DNA of 64,000 bases, from assembly GCF_017357405.1 (NCBI RefSeq), contig NZ_CP071597.1, positions 2,604,001 to 2,668,000 on the forward strand, read 5' to 3'. Positions 1 to 8,608 of the stretch are shown one piece after another (position 1 is the stretch's first letter; every line of letters starts with the position of its first letter). The notes under the pieces are model-generated. The model saw only the letters and a list, made by a program, of their open reading frames with translations. It was not told the origin of the DNA and did no database searches. The DNA is from Halomontanus rarus (GTDB lineage Archaea > Halobacteriota > Halobacteria > Halobacteriales > Natrialbaceae). Both the position numbers and the translations under genes were made by a program.

Positions 1-774
1 GAGCACCGCGTCGAGTGAGTAGTCGTACCCCTGCGGGACCGTCAGATCGACCGACGGCGTCGTGGTCGATCCGGGTTCGACGGCCCCAACGTCGACGGTC
101 GCCGAGTCGGCGACGACGTTCGAGGTGTCCTGTCGCGCCGTCACCTCGAGTCTGAGGTCGTCTTCGAGTTCGTCGCCGGTGTTCGTGAGGTACGTCGACA
201 CGTCGAGGGTGACGCGGTCGGCGTCGTCGTCGGTCGAATCGACGGTGTAGCTGACCGCGGGAAGGTCGGTTCCGAAGCGGTGGAACTCCACGCCCGTGTC
301 GGCGTATGCGGGTGTGAGGTGCTCGACGCCCTCGACGCGACGGTCGGTCGAGACGGTCCGAGTGCCGTCCTCGTAGACGATCGTCTCGATCCGGTAGTCG
401 CTCTCGCGCGGAACGGTGACGTCGCCCTGGACGAGCTGTTCGGTTTCGTCCTCGAGGACCGGTGCCTCGAGTTCGCGGGTGTCCTCGACCAGTCCGGTGT
501 TCGTGTCGGTCACGCGGTGGACGACGGTGACGTTCTCGACGGGGGTGCCGTGGTGGGCGAGGTAGGTGTCGACGGTTAGCGTGGCGCTCGCGCCTGTGAT
601 ATCGTCGGCGGCGATCGTGACCTCCTCGATTCCGACCTCGCCGGGGCGCTCGACGGTCGATCCGGTGTCGGATTCCGCGGGATCGGAGACGGCCCCGGGG
701 AGGACGAGGACGGCGAGCCCGCCGACCACGACGACGGCTAGTGCGGCGGCGACGAGAACCAACTCGCGGTTCAT
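1..774 (-). CDS. Membrane-anchored extracellular protein, DUF7490-like (C-terminus outside window)
   Basis: The frame runs open from the ATG at 774 to the window edge, giving 258 codons with no stop, so the C-terminus is missing. The protein begins MNREL and has one hydrophobic segment at about residues 5-28, either a signal anchor or an uncleaved signal peptide. After that come at least two beta-rich, acidic repeats of the type found in haloarchaeal surface proteins (DUF7490-like, often ending in a PGF-CTERM anchor). Phrases such as VTVVHRVTDTNTGLVEDTRE and the Thr/Asp richness fit an exposed Ig-like fold. On the plus strand at about 797-808 lies an AT-rich element that would act as a TATA box for this gene, placing the RNA start at the ATG. 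Function is unknown; the family call is from memory of similar haloarchaeal proteins. Confidence 0.6.
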   Translation of the reverse strand, partial: MNRELVLVAAALAVVVVGGLAVLVLPGAVSDPAESDTGSTVERPGEVGIEEVTIAADDITGASATLTVDTYLAHHGTPVENVTVVHRVTDTNTGLVEDTRELEAPVLEDETEQLVQGDVTVPRESDYRIETIVYEDGTRTVSTDRRVEGVEHLTPAYADTGVEFHRFGTDLPAVSYTVDSTDDDADRVTLDVSTYLTNTGDELEDDLRLEVTARQDTSNVVADSATVDVGAVEPGSTTTPSVDLTVPQGYDYSLDAVL

Positions 775-969
775 GTCAGTGCAACTCGAACAAACTGGTA
801 AATACTTTGTGTAGTTTCCGTTGGAAAATAGGCAGTCTCCGTTCAGAATGAGGTCTCGAGTGGTCGAGAACGATGATGAGTAACAGGTGACTCAAGTCTG
901 AGCGTCCTTAATTCGGCGAAATGTTTAGTGAGAGGACACATCTAATATTTTCCACTGTCATCCTTCTGT
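775..969. promoter_or_regulatory. Divergent promoter region with two leaderless-type TATA boxes
   Basis: This spacer separates two divergent genes. For the plus-strand gene the AT-rich element around 941-950 (TCTAATATTT) is centred about 25 nt before the ATG at 970, implying a leaderless mRNA. For the minus-strand gene an AGTATTTAC element around 800-808 sits the same distance before the ATG at 774. Both fit the usual haloarchaeal TATA spacing; start sites have not been measured. Confidence 0.45.
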
Positions 970-2694
970 ATGGGTGACGTATCCGCTTACGCGAACATTC
1001 CAACGATCCTTCAGCCTCGTGTTTCCCCGAATGCGAGTCAGGTGGCCTACTTCTCGGACAGATCGGGACGACACGAACTCTATGTGACCGATACGAACGG
1101 GAGTACCACTCGTCTGACCGACGGCGAACTCCCTCGAGATCCATCTTCGCCGATCCTTTGGCATTCAGACGGAAGACGAATATACATCCCTGTAGGTGGT
1201 AGGGAAGGCGACAAAGACACCGTGAACGTGGGTGTTGCGTCTCTCGATGGTGGTATACGCACCCTCTTCGAGATTCCAACACGTACCATTCTCTGGGATA
1301 TCGGTCCTCACGGACGATTTCTCTGGCACTTCCGAGCGCAGACCGACGGCAACGATTTCGATCTCGTCAGGTACGATCAAAAGACAGCCTCACAGAGGGA
1401 AGTCCCGCTCAAGGGTTTCGTCCATCGTGGGGGCGGGGTCGCACCGACCGGCGACCGCATCGCCTTCAACGATAACCCGTGCGACGACCCCCACGGAAAT
1501 GTCTACCTCGCAGCAGCCGACGGCGGTAACCGCCAACGTCTCGAGGTGAACGGAGACGACAGAGCGTTCGTGTTAGCATGGGGGCCGGAGGGAAATCAGC
1601 TCCTCGTTTCCAGTGACTTCGAGAGTGGAACGCTCGGTATTTACGACCTCAAGAAAGGAGCGACCGAATGGATTCCGGAGAGTGAGGGCCGGTGGAGAAC
1701 TGCAACGTTTCTCCCGGACGGCGACCGCATTTTCACCGTCAGGAACACTGCAAACGTATACGATCGACGGACGGACGAGTGGCGGAAACTGGATGTGAAC
1801 GGTTCGCTTCGTCTCCCTCCGATCGCTCGTGACGATGCGTGTTTCGGCTCCGAAGGAGTGATATTGATTCAATCGGACGAAACCCATCCCGGAAAATTAC
1901 TTCGGTACGACCTCCGTGACGACGAGACCACGCTCCTCGTGAATACCCTTCCCGAGACGATCAGTGACTCAAGCATGATACGGGCAAGAGCGCAGTCGTA
2001 TCCCACCGACGAGGGGGAGGAGGCCCGTGCGCTAATGTACATCCCGGAGGTGGCGGAGCCTGCACCGGCAGTCGCGATCGTGTACGGTGGCAACCGAGGC
2101 GTTTATCGGTCGTTCGATGGCTTGACGCAATTACTCGTCGCCCACGGATACGTTGTCTGCAAACCTGCGATGATTGGAGACCCTTACAGCAAGCGTGAAC
2201 ACACTGACTTCGCTGCCGCAGGCCAGTGGCTATCCGAGCACGAGAGTGTCGACTGTAACCGAATCGCAGTCTACGGTCACTCTCACGGAGGATACAACGC
2301 GTATGCACAAGCGGTTTGGAATCCGGACGTGTGGACCGCCGCAATCGCATACAACGGTCTGACCGATCTCGAGACTCTTGCAACAGAAGAGGACAGTCTA
2401 TGGAACCTCCGAGAAAATATGCCTGACTACAACGACTCTCCGGAAACGTGGCGCGGGTTGAGTCCCATCACCGACGCCGATTCGATGAGCGTCCCGCTAT
2501 TGATGCTACATGGGAGGAACGACCCAGCCGTTCCCGTCTTACAGGCGAGGCGGTTTCGCGATGCTCTGGATACGGCGGGAACAGAGTACTACGAATATCA
2601 CGAACTCGCAGGCGGACACGGGGGTGCAACTGATGGTCGGCAGAAGGGGCAAGCGTGGGAACTCGTACTCGAATTTCTCGAGACACATCTGTGA
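970..2694 (+). CDS. S9 (prolyl oligopeptidase) family serine peptidase
   Basis: A 574-aa protein with the two-part layout of dipeptidyl aminopeptidase/acylaminoacyl peptidases. Residues about 1-310 hold WD40/PD40-like propeller blades (for example ASQVAYFSDRSGRHELYVTD), and residues about 330-574 form an alpha/beta-hydrolase. The nucleophile elbow GHSHGGY places the catalytic Ser at residue 438; the acid is probably D518 in HGRNDPAVP and the His H550 in AGGHG. There is no signal peptide, so it is likely a cytoplasmic peptidase of short peptides. The ATG at 970 fits the TATA box at 941-950. By eye the base composition is less GC-rich, with fewer CTCGAG runs, than in neighbouring genes, which may mean acquisition from another haloarchaeon. 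Confidence 0.85.
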   Translation: MGDVSAYANIPTILQPRVSPNASQVAYFSDRSGRHELYVTDTNGSTTRLTDGELPRDPSSPILWHSDGRRIYIPVGGREGDKDTVNVGVASLDGGIRTLFEIPTRTILWDIGPHGRFLWHFRAQTDGNDFDLVRYDQKTASQREVPLKGFVHRGGGVAPTGDRIAFNDNPCDDPHGNVYLAAADGGNRQRLEVNGDDRAFVLAWGPEGNQLLVSSDFESGTLGIYDLKKGATEWIPESEGRWRTATFLPDGDRIFTVRNTANVYDRRTDEWRKLDVNGSLRLPPIARDDACFGSEGVILIQSDETHPGKLLRYDLRDDETTLLVNTLPETISDSSMIRARAQSYPTDEGEEARALMYIPEVAEPAPAVAIVYGGNRGVYRSFDGLTQLLVAHGYVVCKPAMIGDPYSKREHTDFAAAGQWLSEHESVDCNRIAVYGHSHGGYNAYAQAVWNPDVWTAAIAYNGLTDLETLATEEDSLWNLRENMPDYNDSPETWRGLSPITDADSMSVPLLMLHGRNDPAVPVLQARRFRDALDTAGTEYYEYHELAGGHGGATDGRQKGQAWELVLEFLETHL

Positions 2695-3032
2695 CCGATG
2701 GGAGGTGACAAATAGACGTTGGCTCGAGGTCCGCTTTTGTTACAGCCCTCGTTCACCACCGTTGTTTCCAGACATTCCAGTAGATATAATATGCGCTACG
2801 ACGATTGTCACGATGGAAGCTGCGTTCTCCAGAAGCCAGAGGGCGCGCGTCGAAGTGCCCCGGGTGGTGATGACACCCGAGACGCGGCTTCCAAACCCAG
2901 GCAGGGTTTAGTTGCCATGATTACGTACATTCTTCCGAGACATAAACGTCTCGAACGACCCGAGTATCGCACTCGAGACCAAGAGGATAGACGCATCCAC
3001 CCGTCAGCAGGCACGATTCGACGAGGACGGCC
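2695..3032. other. Intergenic region, one small hairpin
   Basis: I see no convincing gene here. Open frames on both strands are short, basic and Arg/Ser-rich, typical of shadow frames in GC-rich DNA. A short inverted repeat AAACCC-AGGCA-GGGTTT lies at 2893-2909, upstream of the zinc-finger gene. It has no T-run and could equally be an operator or chance. Confidence 0.4.
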
Positions 3033-3251
3033 ATGAGCGGCGAGTCGCCCTCGGACTCGAGCGAGCCTCGTTCTGATTCCGGTTCCGGTTCTGGCTCCGA
3101 TTCCGAATCAGGGAACACAGAATCCCGAACCCCACCCGAGTGTCCGCGATGCGGTCGGCCGGTGATCGCCGTCACCGTCTGCGGGCCGGAGGACGCGCAG
3201 GCGGCACCTTGCGGTTGTCGACTCCATCCCGGAGAACTCGAGCGGCCGTAG
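3033..3251 (+). CDS. Small CPxCG-type zinc-finger protein
   Basis: A 72-aa protein. The first ~32 residues are a Ser/Asp/Glu/Gly-rich disordered tail with a GSGSGSDSES run. The rest holds CPRCG (Cys at about 38 and 41) and a later CGC (about 60-62), enough for one zinc-binding site. Haloarchaea encode many such micro-proteins; some affect biofilm, motility or stress responses in Haloferax, but no specific role can be assigned. The Ser-rich run is encoded by GGTTCC/GGTTCT-type hexamers, a repeat pattern seen in several genes of this window. Confidence 0.65.
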   Translation: MSGESPSDSSEPRSDSGSGSGSDSESGNTESRTPPECPRCGRPVIAVTVCGPEDAQAAPCGCRLHPGELERP

Positions 3252-3462
3252 GGACTCCTCGAGCGGCGTTAGCCGGTGACAGTCGATCGTCGTTCACCCG
3301 CCGTTCGATTGGCGTTGCCAGAAGGCAGCCGACTCGAGACAGCGAGAACACTCGAATGGGTGGTGCCCAGTCGATCGATGCTGTCTGTGCACGTGTGGAC
3401 GCAACCAGTGACGATCCAACACAAATCAACACGTTTTTAATTTGAGAAATCCCACTGGGGCT

Positions 3463-3633
3463 GTGAATAGAACCGACTTTTTCCTCGCCATTATCGCGTA
3501 TGCGCTCATCGTACAGATATTCGTAGAGGGTGGCGGCGACGTACCGTTTGGAACGATCCTTCTCCTCGTTCTTCTATTCGTCCTTCCGGTCTACGTGGTG
3601 CTGGACATCGTTGTGACTCCGTATCTCGATTGA
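3463..3633 (+). CDS. Small two-helix membrane protein
   Basis: From the GTG at 3463 the product is 56 aa (MNRTDFFLAIIAYALIV...), almost wholly two hydrophobic helices (about 5-19 and 28-50) joined by a short Gly/Asp loop. The frame also opens at a TTG at 3442. I prefer 3463 because a TTTTTAA element at 3434-3440 is centred about 25 nt before it, as in a leaderless mRNA, and because a membrane protein starting NRTDF is more natural. Function unknown. Confidence 0.55.
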   Translation: MNRTDFFLAIIAYALIVQIFVEGGGDVPFGTILLLVLLFVLPVYVVLDIVVTPYLD

Positions 3634-3798
3634 GCGTTCACCGGGTCGAACCGTACGAGTGTAGTGATTGAAGAGACGTCGACCGACTAGGCCTGCTCCG
3701 AACGAGATACAGACGGTCGTCTACCAGTCTGCTCTCCCGCCGCTCGAGGGACGAGAGGGATATGGAGATACGGCTGTCAGTACGGGGTACGCACGCGA

Positions 3799-5229
3799 TC
3801 AATCGTCGGAATCGACGTCAACGTCCGGCTCCGAGACGCTCCCGCGTTCTTCCATCATCCGTTCGGCCTTCTCCGCCCACCCGCCGTACTGGTAGCCGGC
3901 GACGACCACGAGCAGCGACCAGACGTAGTGGACGACGATCCCGATACAGATGCCGAAGACGCCGAGCCCCAGCGGGATCGCCAGCACGTACGAGAGTCCG
4001 AGGTAGAAGATCGCCAGCGCGCTGATCCGGGCGATCAGCGGCGTGATCGTGTCGCCGGCCCCCTGGAGCGCGCCGGCGATGACGATGTACGAGACCAGAA
4101 ACGGCGCGCCGACGCCGTAGGCCTGCGCGAACGCCGCGGCGTGTCCGACCGTCTCGGGGTCGTCCGTAAAGATTTCGACGAACCGGTAGGCGAAGAGCGC
4201 GAGCGCGAGGCCGATGACGCCGACCGTCGCGAGTCCGAGTCCGGCGATCGCCCAGCCCGAAAACCGCGCCTCGTCGGGGTCGCCTTCGCCGAGTCGCTGG
4301 CCGACGACGATGCTCGCGGCGACGTTGTACCCGCGCGAGAGCGGCCCGGTGATCTGCTGGTAGAGCCGCCGACCGACCTGATAGGCCGCGTTGACCTCGG
4401 TGCCGAGCACTAACAGCAGCGAGTTGAACGGGAAGTCGATCACCGTCGCCAGCAGTCCCTCGGTGACCCGCGGCGCGCTGACGACCAGCAACTGTTTGGC
4501 GACGACGAGTTCCCGCGGCCGGACGAGCGATCCCTGTCGGTACGGGCTGGCGATGACGGCGACGAGGACGACCGCCGTGTAGACGTTCGCGACCGCGGTC
4601 GCGATCCCGACGCCGACGATCTCGAGTTCCGGTGCGCCGAAGAGACCCAGCCCGAGAATCACGGAGCCGCCGGCGTTGAGCACGTTCGCGACGACGTTGA
4701 CGTACATCGGCGTTCGGGTGTCGCCGGTTCCCTGCAGCGAGCGGGCGGCGATGAGGCCGACGTGGCGGGCCGGCGCCGTCGCCATGATGATCGCCAGGTA
4801 GGCCCCGCCCATCCGCGCGACCTCGGCGTTCGCACCGAGGAAGGCGATCGACTCTCGGCCGAGGACGTAACCGAAGACCACGAACGGAAGCCCGGCGAGC
4901 GCCCCGAGACACAGCGCCTGCGTGATCGCCTCGTCCCGTGTCGCCGTCGCGTCGGCGCCCGTGTCCTGACTCGAGAGGGCGATCGCGCCCCCGCCGAGCC
5001 CGAGGCCGATTCGCAGCGGGAGACGAGCGTAGAGATCCGCGAGGCCGATGGCGGCGATGGCGGCGGGCGAGAAGAAGCCGGTGACGACGATGTCGACGGT
5101 GCGCATCAGCGTCCGCGTCGTCTGTTCAGCCATGATCGGCCACGAGAGCGCCAGCACGCGCTTCCAGAGCGCCAGCACGCGAGCGCGGACGGCGGTGTCG
5201 GTCGCGGTCCCGCCGACGGAGTCGGCCAT
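3799..5229 (-). CDS. MATE family efflux transporter
   Basis: A 476-aa integral membrane protein with about 12 predicted helices arranged as two homologous halves. Each half has the family signature: N-terminal LALSWPIMAEQTTRTLMRTVD with LQGTGDTRTPMYVNV, and C-terminal LQGAGDTITPLIARI. MATE proteins export organic cations or drugs in exchange for Na+ or H+. Both termini are hydrophilic, and the C-terminus is acidic (EPDVDVDSDD). It stands alone; the substrate cannot be predicted. Confidence 0.9.
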   Translation of the reverse strand: MADSVGGTATDTAVRARVLALWKRVLALSWPIMAEQTTRTLMRTVDIVVTGFFSPAAIAAIGLADLYARLPLRIGLGLGGGAIALSSQDTGADATATRDEAITQALCLGALAGLPFVVFGYVLGRESIAFLGANAEVARMGGAYLAIIMATAPARHVGLIAARSLQGTGDTRTPMYVNVVANVLNAGGSVILGLGLFGAPELEIVGVGIATAVANVYTAVVLVAVIASPYRQGSLVRPRELVVAKQLLVVSAPRVTEGLLATVIDFPFNSLLLVLGTEVNAAYQVGRRLYQQITGPLSRGYNVAASIVVGQRLGEGDPDEARFSGWAIAGLGLATVGVIGLALALFAYRFVEIFTDDPETVGHAAAFAQAYGVGAPFLVSYIVIAGALQGAGDTITPLIARISALAIFYLGLSYVLAIPLGLGVFGICIGIVVHYVWSLLVVVAGYQYGGWAEKAERMMEERGSVSEPDVDVDSDD

Positions 5230-5584
5230 ACGAATCGAGATTCGCTCGGTCGTGTTTACGGTAGCGATAGGAGCAAGGGGGCAGTCCGTTCGTCAGTTCG
5301 TCCGTTCTCCCGACCGTCTCCGACGCGACAGGTCGTCTTCGGGTCACTCGCGGAGCGGGTCGACCGCTGCCGTTCTCGAGTGCAACCCCTCGGCGATGCG
5401 TTCCGCTTCGGTCTCGAGGGACGGCCATAGTGAATACATTATGATAGTTCGAAGTGCCATTACTGATGTCCGATACACATGTCCGTGCGAATGGGTCACG
5501 AATGACGACTGTCGTACTCGCGTCTGACATCAGTTTCAGGTCGCTTCAGTCGTGCGATTACACTTTCACCGCGGGTGCATGAGA
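5230..5584. other. Intergenic region with a widely spaced perfect inverted repeat
   Basis: Between the MATE gene and the ilvA promoter no gene is convincing. A perfect 9-bp inverted repeat ACTGATGTC (5462-5470) / GACATCAGT (5526-5534) flanks 55 bp. A 29-codon plus-strand frame starting at the ATG 5441 contains a CPC motif and ends inside the right arm, but nothing else supports it as a gene. Confidence 0.35.
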
Positions 5585-5592
5585 TTTATATA
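5585..5592 (+). promoter_or_regulatory. Strong TATA box for ilvA
   Basis: TTTATATA preceded by GAGA is a near-ideal archaeal TATA element. With the usual 23-27 nt spacing transcription would begin near 5615, leaving an ilvA leader of about 90 nt, unusually long for a haloarchaeal gene. Confidence 0.6.
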
Positions 5593-5649
5593 CCCCGCGT
5601 TCCCCTGTATAGTCGCACGTCACACGCCGTGCATCCTGTATTCCCTGTC

Positions 5650-5671
5650 GTGCTGCCGCACCCGGCAGCAC
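5650..5671 (+). promoter_or_regulatory. Hairpin in the predicted ilvA leader
   Basis: A perfect 9-bp stem GTGCTGCCG / CGGCAGCAC with a 4-nt CACC loop, 34 nt upstream of the ilvA ATG and inside the predicted leader. It could control elongation or translation, or be a protein-binding palindrome. An overlapping 22-codon frame (GTG 5629 to TAG 5697) carries several Val and Leu codons, but there is no direct evidence for attenuation. Confidence 0.45.
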
Positions 5672-5705
5672 AATTCCTTACACCACCCGCCGAGTAGTCT
5701 GGGGT

Positions 5706-6917
5706 ATGCTCGAGTACTCGGACGTTCTCGCGGCCCGAGATCGTGTAACCGAGACGTCACGTCATACGCCACTGGAACGTTCGTACACCTACTCCGACAT
5801 GACCGGGGCGGACGTCCACCTGAAACTGGAGAACTTCCAGCGGACGGGGGCGTTCAAGATCCGCGGTGCGACGAACCGGATCGCGACGCTCTCGGAGGCC
5901 GAGAAGGACGCCGGGGTCGTCACCGCCAGCGCGGGGAACCACGCTCAGGGCGTCGCACTCGCGGCGACGCGCGCCGGCGTCGATTCGACGATCGTGATGC
6001 CGGAAAACGCGCCGATCTCGAAGGTCAAGGCGACCGAGAGCTACGGCGCCGCGGTCGTCCTCGCCGGCCGCGACTACGCCGAAGCCGCCGACCGCGCCCA
6101 CGAGATCGAACGCGAGGAGGGTCGAACGTACGTCCACGCTTTCGACGACGAGTACGTGATGGCCGGTCAGGGAACCATCGGCCTCGAGATCCTCGAGGAC
6201 TGTCCCGACGTCGACACGGTCGTCGTTCCCATCGGTGGTGGCGGCCTCATCAGCGGAATTGCGACGGCGATCAAAGCCGAGCACCCGGACGTCCGAGTGA
6301 TCGGCGTCCAGGCTGAAGGCGCCTCGAGCGCCGCGTCCTCGCTCGAGAAGGGCGAACGGATCACCCTCGACGCCGTCGACACGATGGCTGACGGGATCGC
6401 CACCCGGAGCATCGGCGAGGAGACGTTTCGGGTGATCGAGGAACGCGTCGACGAGGTCGTCACCGTCTCGGACCCCGAGATCGCGATGGCCGTCGTCTAC
6501 CTGCTCGAGCGCTCGAAGACGCTCGTCGAGGGCGCCGGTGCGGTCCCGCTGGCCGCGCTCCTCTTCGAGGCGTTCGACGTCGAGGCGGGCGAGACGGTCG
6601 TTCCCGTCATCTCCGGCGGGAACATCGACCTCAACACGCTCACGACGGTCGTCATGCGAGGGCTCGTCGAGACGGGCCGCTACCTGAAGATCCGGACCGT
6701 CCTCAAGGATCGTCCCGGGGCGCTCGAGGATCTGTTAGCGGTGCTCTCGGCCTATCGGGCGAACATCTACGCCATCCAGCACGACCGGACCTCGCGGGAT
6801 ATCGGGATGAGCGACACCGAAGTCGAGATCGACCTCGAGACGCGCGGCCACGAGCACGTCCGAGAGTTGATCGACGCGATGGAAGCGCGAGGGTACGCGG
6901 TCGACGTGCTCGTCTAG
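5706..6917 (+). CDS. ilvA: Threonine ammonia-lyase (threonine deaminase)
   Basis: A 403-aa PLP enzyme that converts L-threonine to 2-oxobutanoate and ammonia, the first committed step to isoleucine. K51 in RTGAFKIRG is the PLP Schiff-base lysine, and IGGGGLISG is the phosphate-binding glycine loop. Residues about 325-403 form an ACT domain (GRYLKIRTVLKDRPGALEDL), giving the shorter single-ACT form that may be biosynthetic or catabolic. The gene has its own TATA box at 5585-5592 and a hairpin-bearing leader, so regulation after transcription start is plausible. The next gene, cydA, starts 134 bp later and is probably independent. Confidence 0.93.
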   Translation: MLEYSDVLAARDRVTETSRHTPLERSYTYSDMTGADVHLKLENFQRTGAFKIRGATNRIATLSEAEKDAGVVTASAGNHAQGVALAATRAGVDSTIVMPENAPISKVKATESYGAAVVLAGRDYAEAADRAHEIEREEGRTYVHAFDDEYVMAGQGTIGLEILEDCPDVDTVVVPIGGGGLISGIATAIKAEHPDVRVIGVQAEGASSAASSLEKGERITLDAVDTMADGIATRSIGEETFRVIEERVDEVVTVSDPEIAMAVVYLLERSKTLVEGAGAVPLAALLFEAFDVEAGETVVPVISGGNIDLNTLTTVVMRGLVETGRYLKIRTVLKDRPGALEDLLAVLSAYRANIYAIQHDRTSRDIGMSDTEVEIDLETRGHEHVRELIDAMEARGYAVDVLV

Positions 6918-6989
6918 TCCGCTTGACGGCGTTCGAAACCTCTTCGCGGCCCCCGTATCGGTCCGGGTCGGTAGTGAGTCCGGCGGGCG

Positions 6990-7006
6990 TTCCCAGCAGC
7001 TGGGAA
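6990..7006. promoter_or_regulatory. Perfect palindrome upstream of cydAB
   Basis: TTCCCAGC-A-GCTGGGAA is an 8-bp perfect inverted repeat around a single base, located 45 bp before the cydA ATG at 7052 and 72 bp after the ilvA stop. It lacks a T-tract, so an operator for a dimeric regulator of the oxidase genes is more likely than a terminator. The binding protein is unknown. Confidence 0.5.
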
Positions 7007-7051
7007 TCGACGAGCGACCGTCAAAGACGGGCCGAATATCTTCGTTCGAGC

Positions 7052-8608
7052 ATGCTCGCGCCGATCTCGATCCCGCTTCAGACGGTCGATCCGGTCCTCG
7101 CCAGTCGGCTTCAGTTCGCGCTCACGACCATCGTCCACATCATCTTCCCCGTGATGAGCATGGGGCTCGCGCCCTTTCTCGTCTACTTCACGTGGAAGTC
7201 GATTCGCTCGCCGGACCCGCTCTGGGAGCGCCAGCGGCGGTTCTGGACGCGGATTTTCGCCGTCAGCTTCGTCGTCGGCACGGTGACGGGACTCGTCCTC
7301 GAGTTCGAGTTCGGGACGAACTTCGCCGCGTTCTCGACGTTCGCCGGCGAACTGTTCGGCGGTCCGCTGGCCGCCGAGGGGATGATGGCGTTCTTCCTCG
7401 AGGCGACCTTCCTCGGCGTGTTCGTCTTCGGCCGCGAGAAGGTCGGCGACGCCCTCTACATGGTGTCGGCGGTCGCCGTGGGACTGGGGACGTGGCTCTC
7501 GGCGGTCTGGATCCTGATCGCCAACTCGTGGATGCAGACCCCGCGCGGGTACGAACTCGCCAGCCAGAATGGACGGCCGATCGTGACGCTCGTCGACCCC
7601 GCCGCGGCCTACCTGAACCCCCGATTCCCGTGGATGTTCGTCCACATGCAGTCTGCGGCCGTCCTCTCGGTGGCGCTGTTCGTGGCCGGCGTGGCGGCGT
7701 ACTTCGTGTACCGATCGGACGGGAACTCGAGTTCGAGCGGGGACTCGACCGGTGACGGTGCCGATGACGCCGACGGGACGGTCTCGAGTGCGGGCCACGA
7801 CGAGACGACCGCCGACGACGCCCGCTTCTGGCGGACGACGCTGAAGATCGCGCTCGTCGTCTTGCTCGTGACCGCCCCTTTCCAGGTCGTTCACGGCGAC
7901 TCCTACGCGCGTCACGTCGCCGAGACCCAGCCCCAGAAGTTCGCCGCCATGGAGGCCCAGTACGAGACGGAAGCGCCGGCCGCGCTCCACCTCGTCGCGA
8001 TCCCGACCGACCCGAGCGCGTTTACCGACCCGCGAGCGGAGAACCTCTGGACGGTCGATATACCGGCGTTGGCGTCGGTGCTCGCCAGCGGCGGCGATCC
8101 CTCCTACGAGGTGACCGGCCTCGACGAGTTCGAGGAGTCGCCGCCGGTCGCGATCGTCTTCTGGGCGTTCCGCGCCATGGTCCTGCTCGGGTTCTGGTTC
8201 GTCGGATTGGCGCTGTGGGGCGCCTATCGCTGGTACCGCGGCGAACTGTTCGACGCCGACCGCCTCCACCTGGCGCTAATGGGATCGGCGCCGCTCGGCA
8301 TCGTCGCTGTCGAAACCGGGTGGGTCGTCACCGAGGTCGGCCGCCAGCCGTGGGTCGTTCAGGGACTGCTCGAGACCGAGGCGGGCGTCTCGCCGGGACT
8401 CAGCGGCGCCGAGGCGACGCTGACGCTCGTGGGGTTTGCGCTGGTGTACACCGGTCTGCTCGTCGGCTACGGATACGTCGTCCGGCGGATCGTACGGGCT
8501 GGACCGCCGGTCCTCGAGACGGATCCGGTCGGAGACGCGCCGTCGGACGCGGGGGCTCACTCGAGTCCCGACGTCGAACCGGCAGCGGAGGTGTCCGAGG
8601 ATGACTGA
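7052..8608 (+). CDS. cydA: Cytochrome bd ubiquinol oxidase subunit I
   Basis: The catalytic subunit of a bd-type terminal oxidase, 518 aa from the ATG at 7052, which gives the family N-terminus MLAPISIPLQT. It carries the haem and quinol sites in the membrane. SRLQFALTTIVHIIFP contains the N-terminal haem-ligand His (residue 29), and GWVVTEVGRQPWVV near residue 420 is the conserved segment of family members. About nine membrane helices are expected. An acidic Ser/Asp/Gly-rich insert at about residues 220-255 faces a soluble side and is not part of the core. It overlaps cydB by 8 bp, so the two are co-translated. The reading frame is open back to 6923, but that extension is not homologous to the family. 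Confidence 0.93.
   Translation: MLAPISIPLQTVDPVLASRLQFALTTIVHIIFPVMSMGLAPFLVYFTWKSIRSPDPLWERQRRFWTRIFAVSFVVGTVTGLVLEFEFGTNFAAFSTFAGELFGGPLAAEGMMAFFLEATFLGVFVFGREKVGDALYMVSAVAVGLGTWLSAVWILIANSWMQTPRGYELASQNGRPIVTLVDPAAAYLNPRFPWMFVHMQSAAVLSVALFVAGVAAYFVYRSDGNSSSSGDSTGDGADDADGTVSSAGHDETTADDARFWRTTLKIALVVLLVTAPFQVVHGDSYARHVAETQPQKFAAMEAQYETEAPAALHLVAIPTDPSAFTDPRAENLWTVDIPALASVLASGGDPSYEVTGLDEFEESPPVAIVFWAFRAMVLLGFWFVGLALWGAYRWYRGELFDADRLHLALMGSAPLGIVAVETGWVVTEVGRQPWVVQGLLETEAGVSPGLSGAEATLTLVGFALVYTGLLVGYGYVVRRIVRAGPPVLETDPVGDAPSDAGAHSSPDVEPAAEVSEDD

Noticed and set aside
5441..5527. 29-codon frame with a CPC motif
   Set aside because: No other coding signal; its end lies within an inverted-repeat arm.
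5629..5697. 22-codon leader-peptide candidate before ilvA
   Set aside because: Only codon content and position support it; haloarchaeal attenuation of this kind is not established. Kept as part of a finding, not as a gene.
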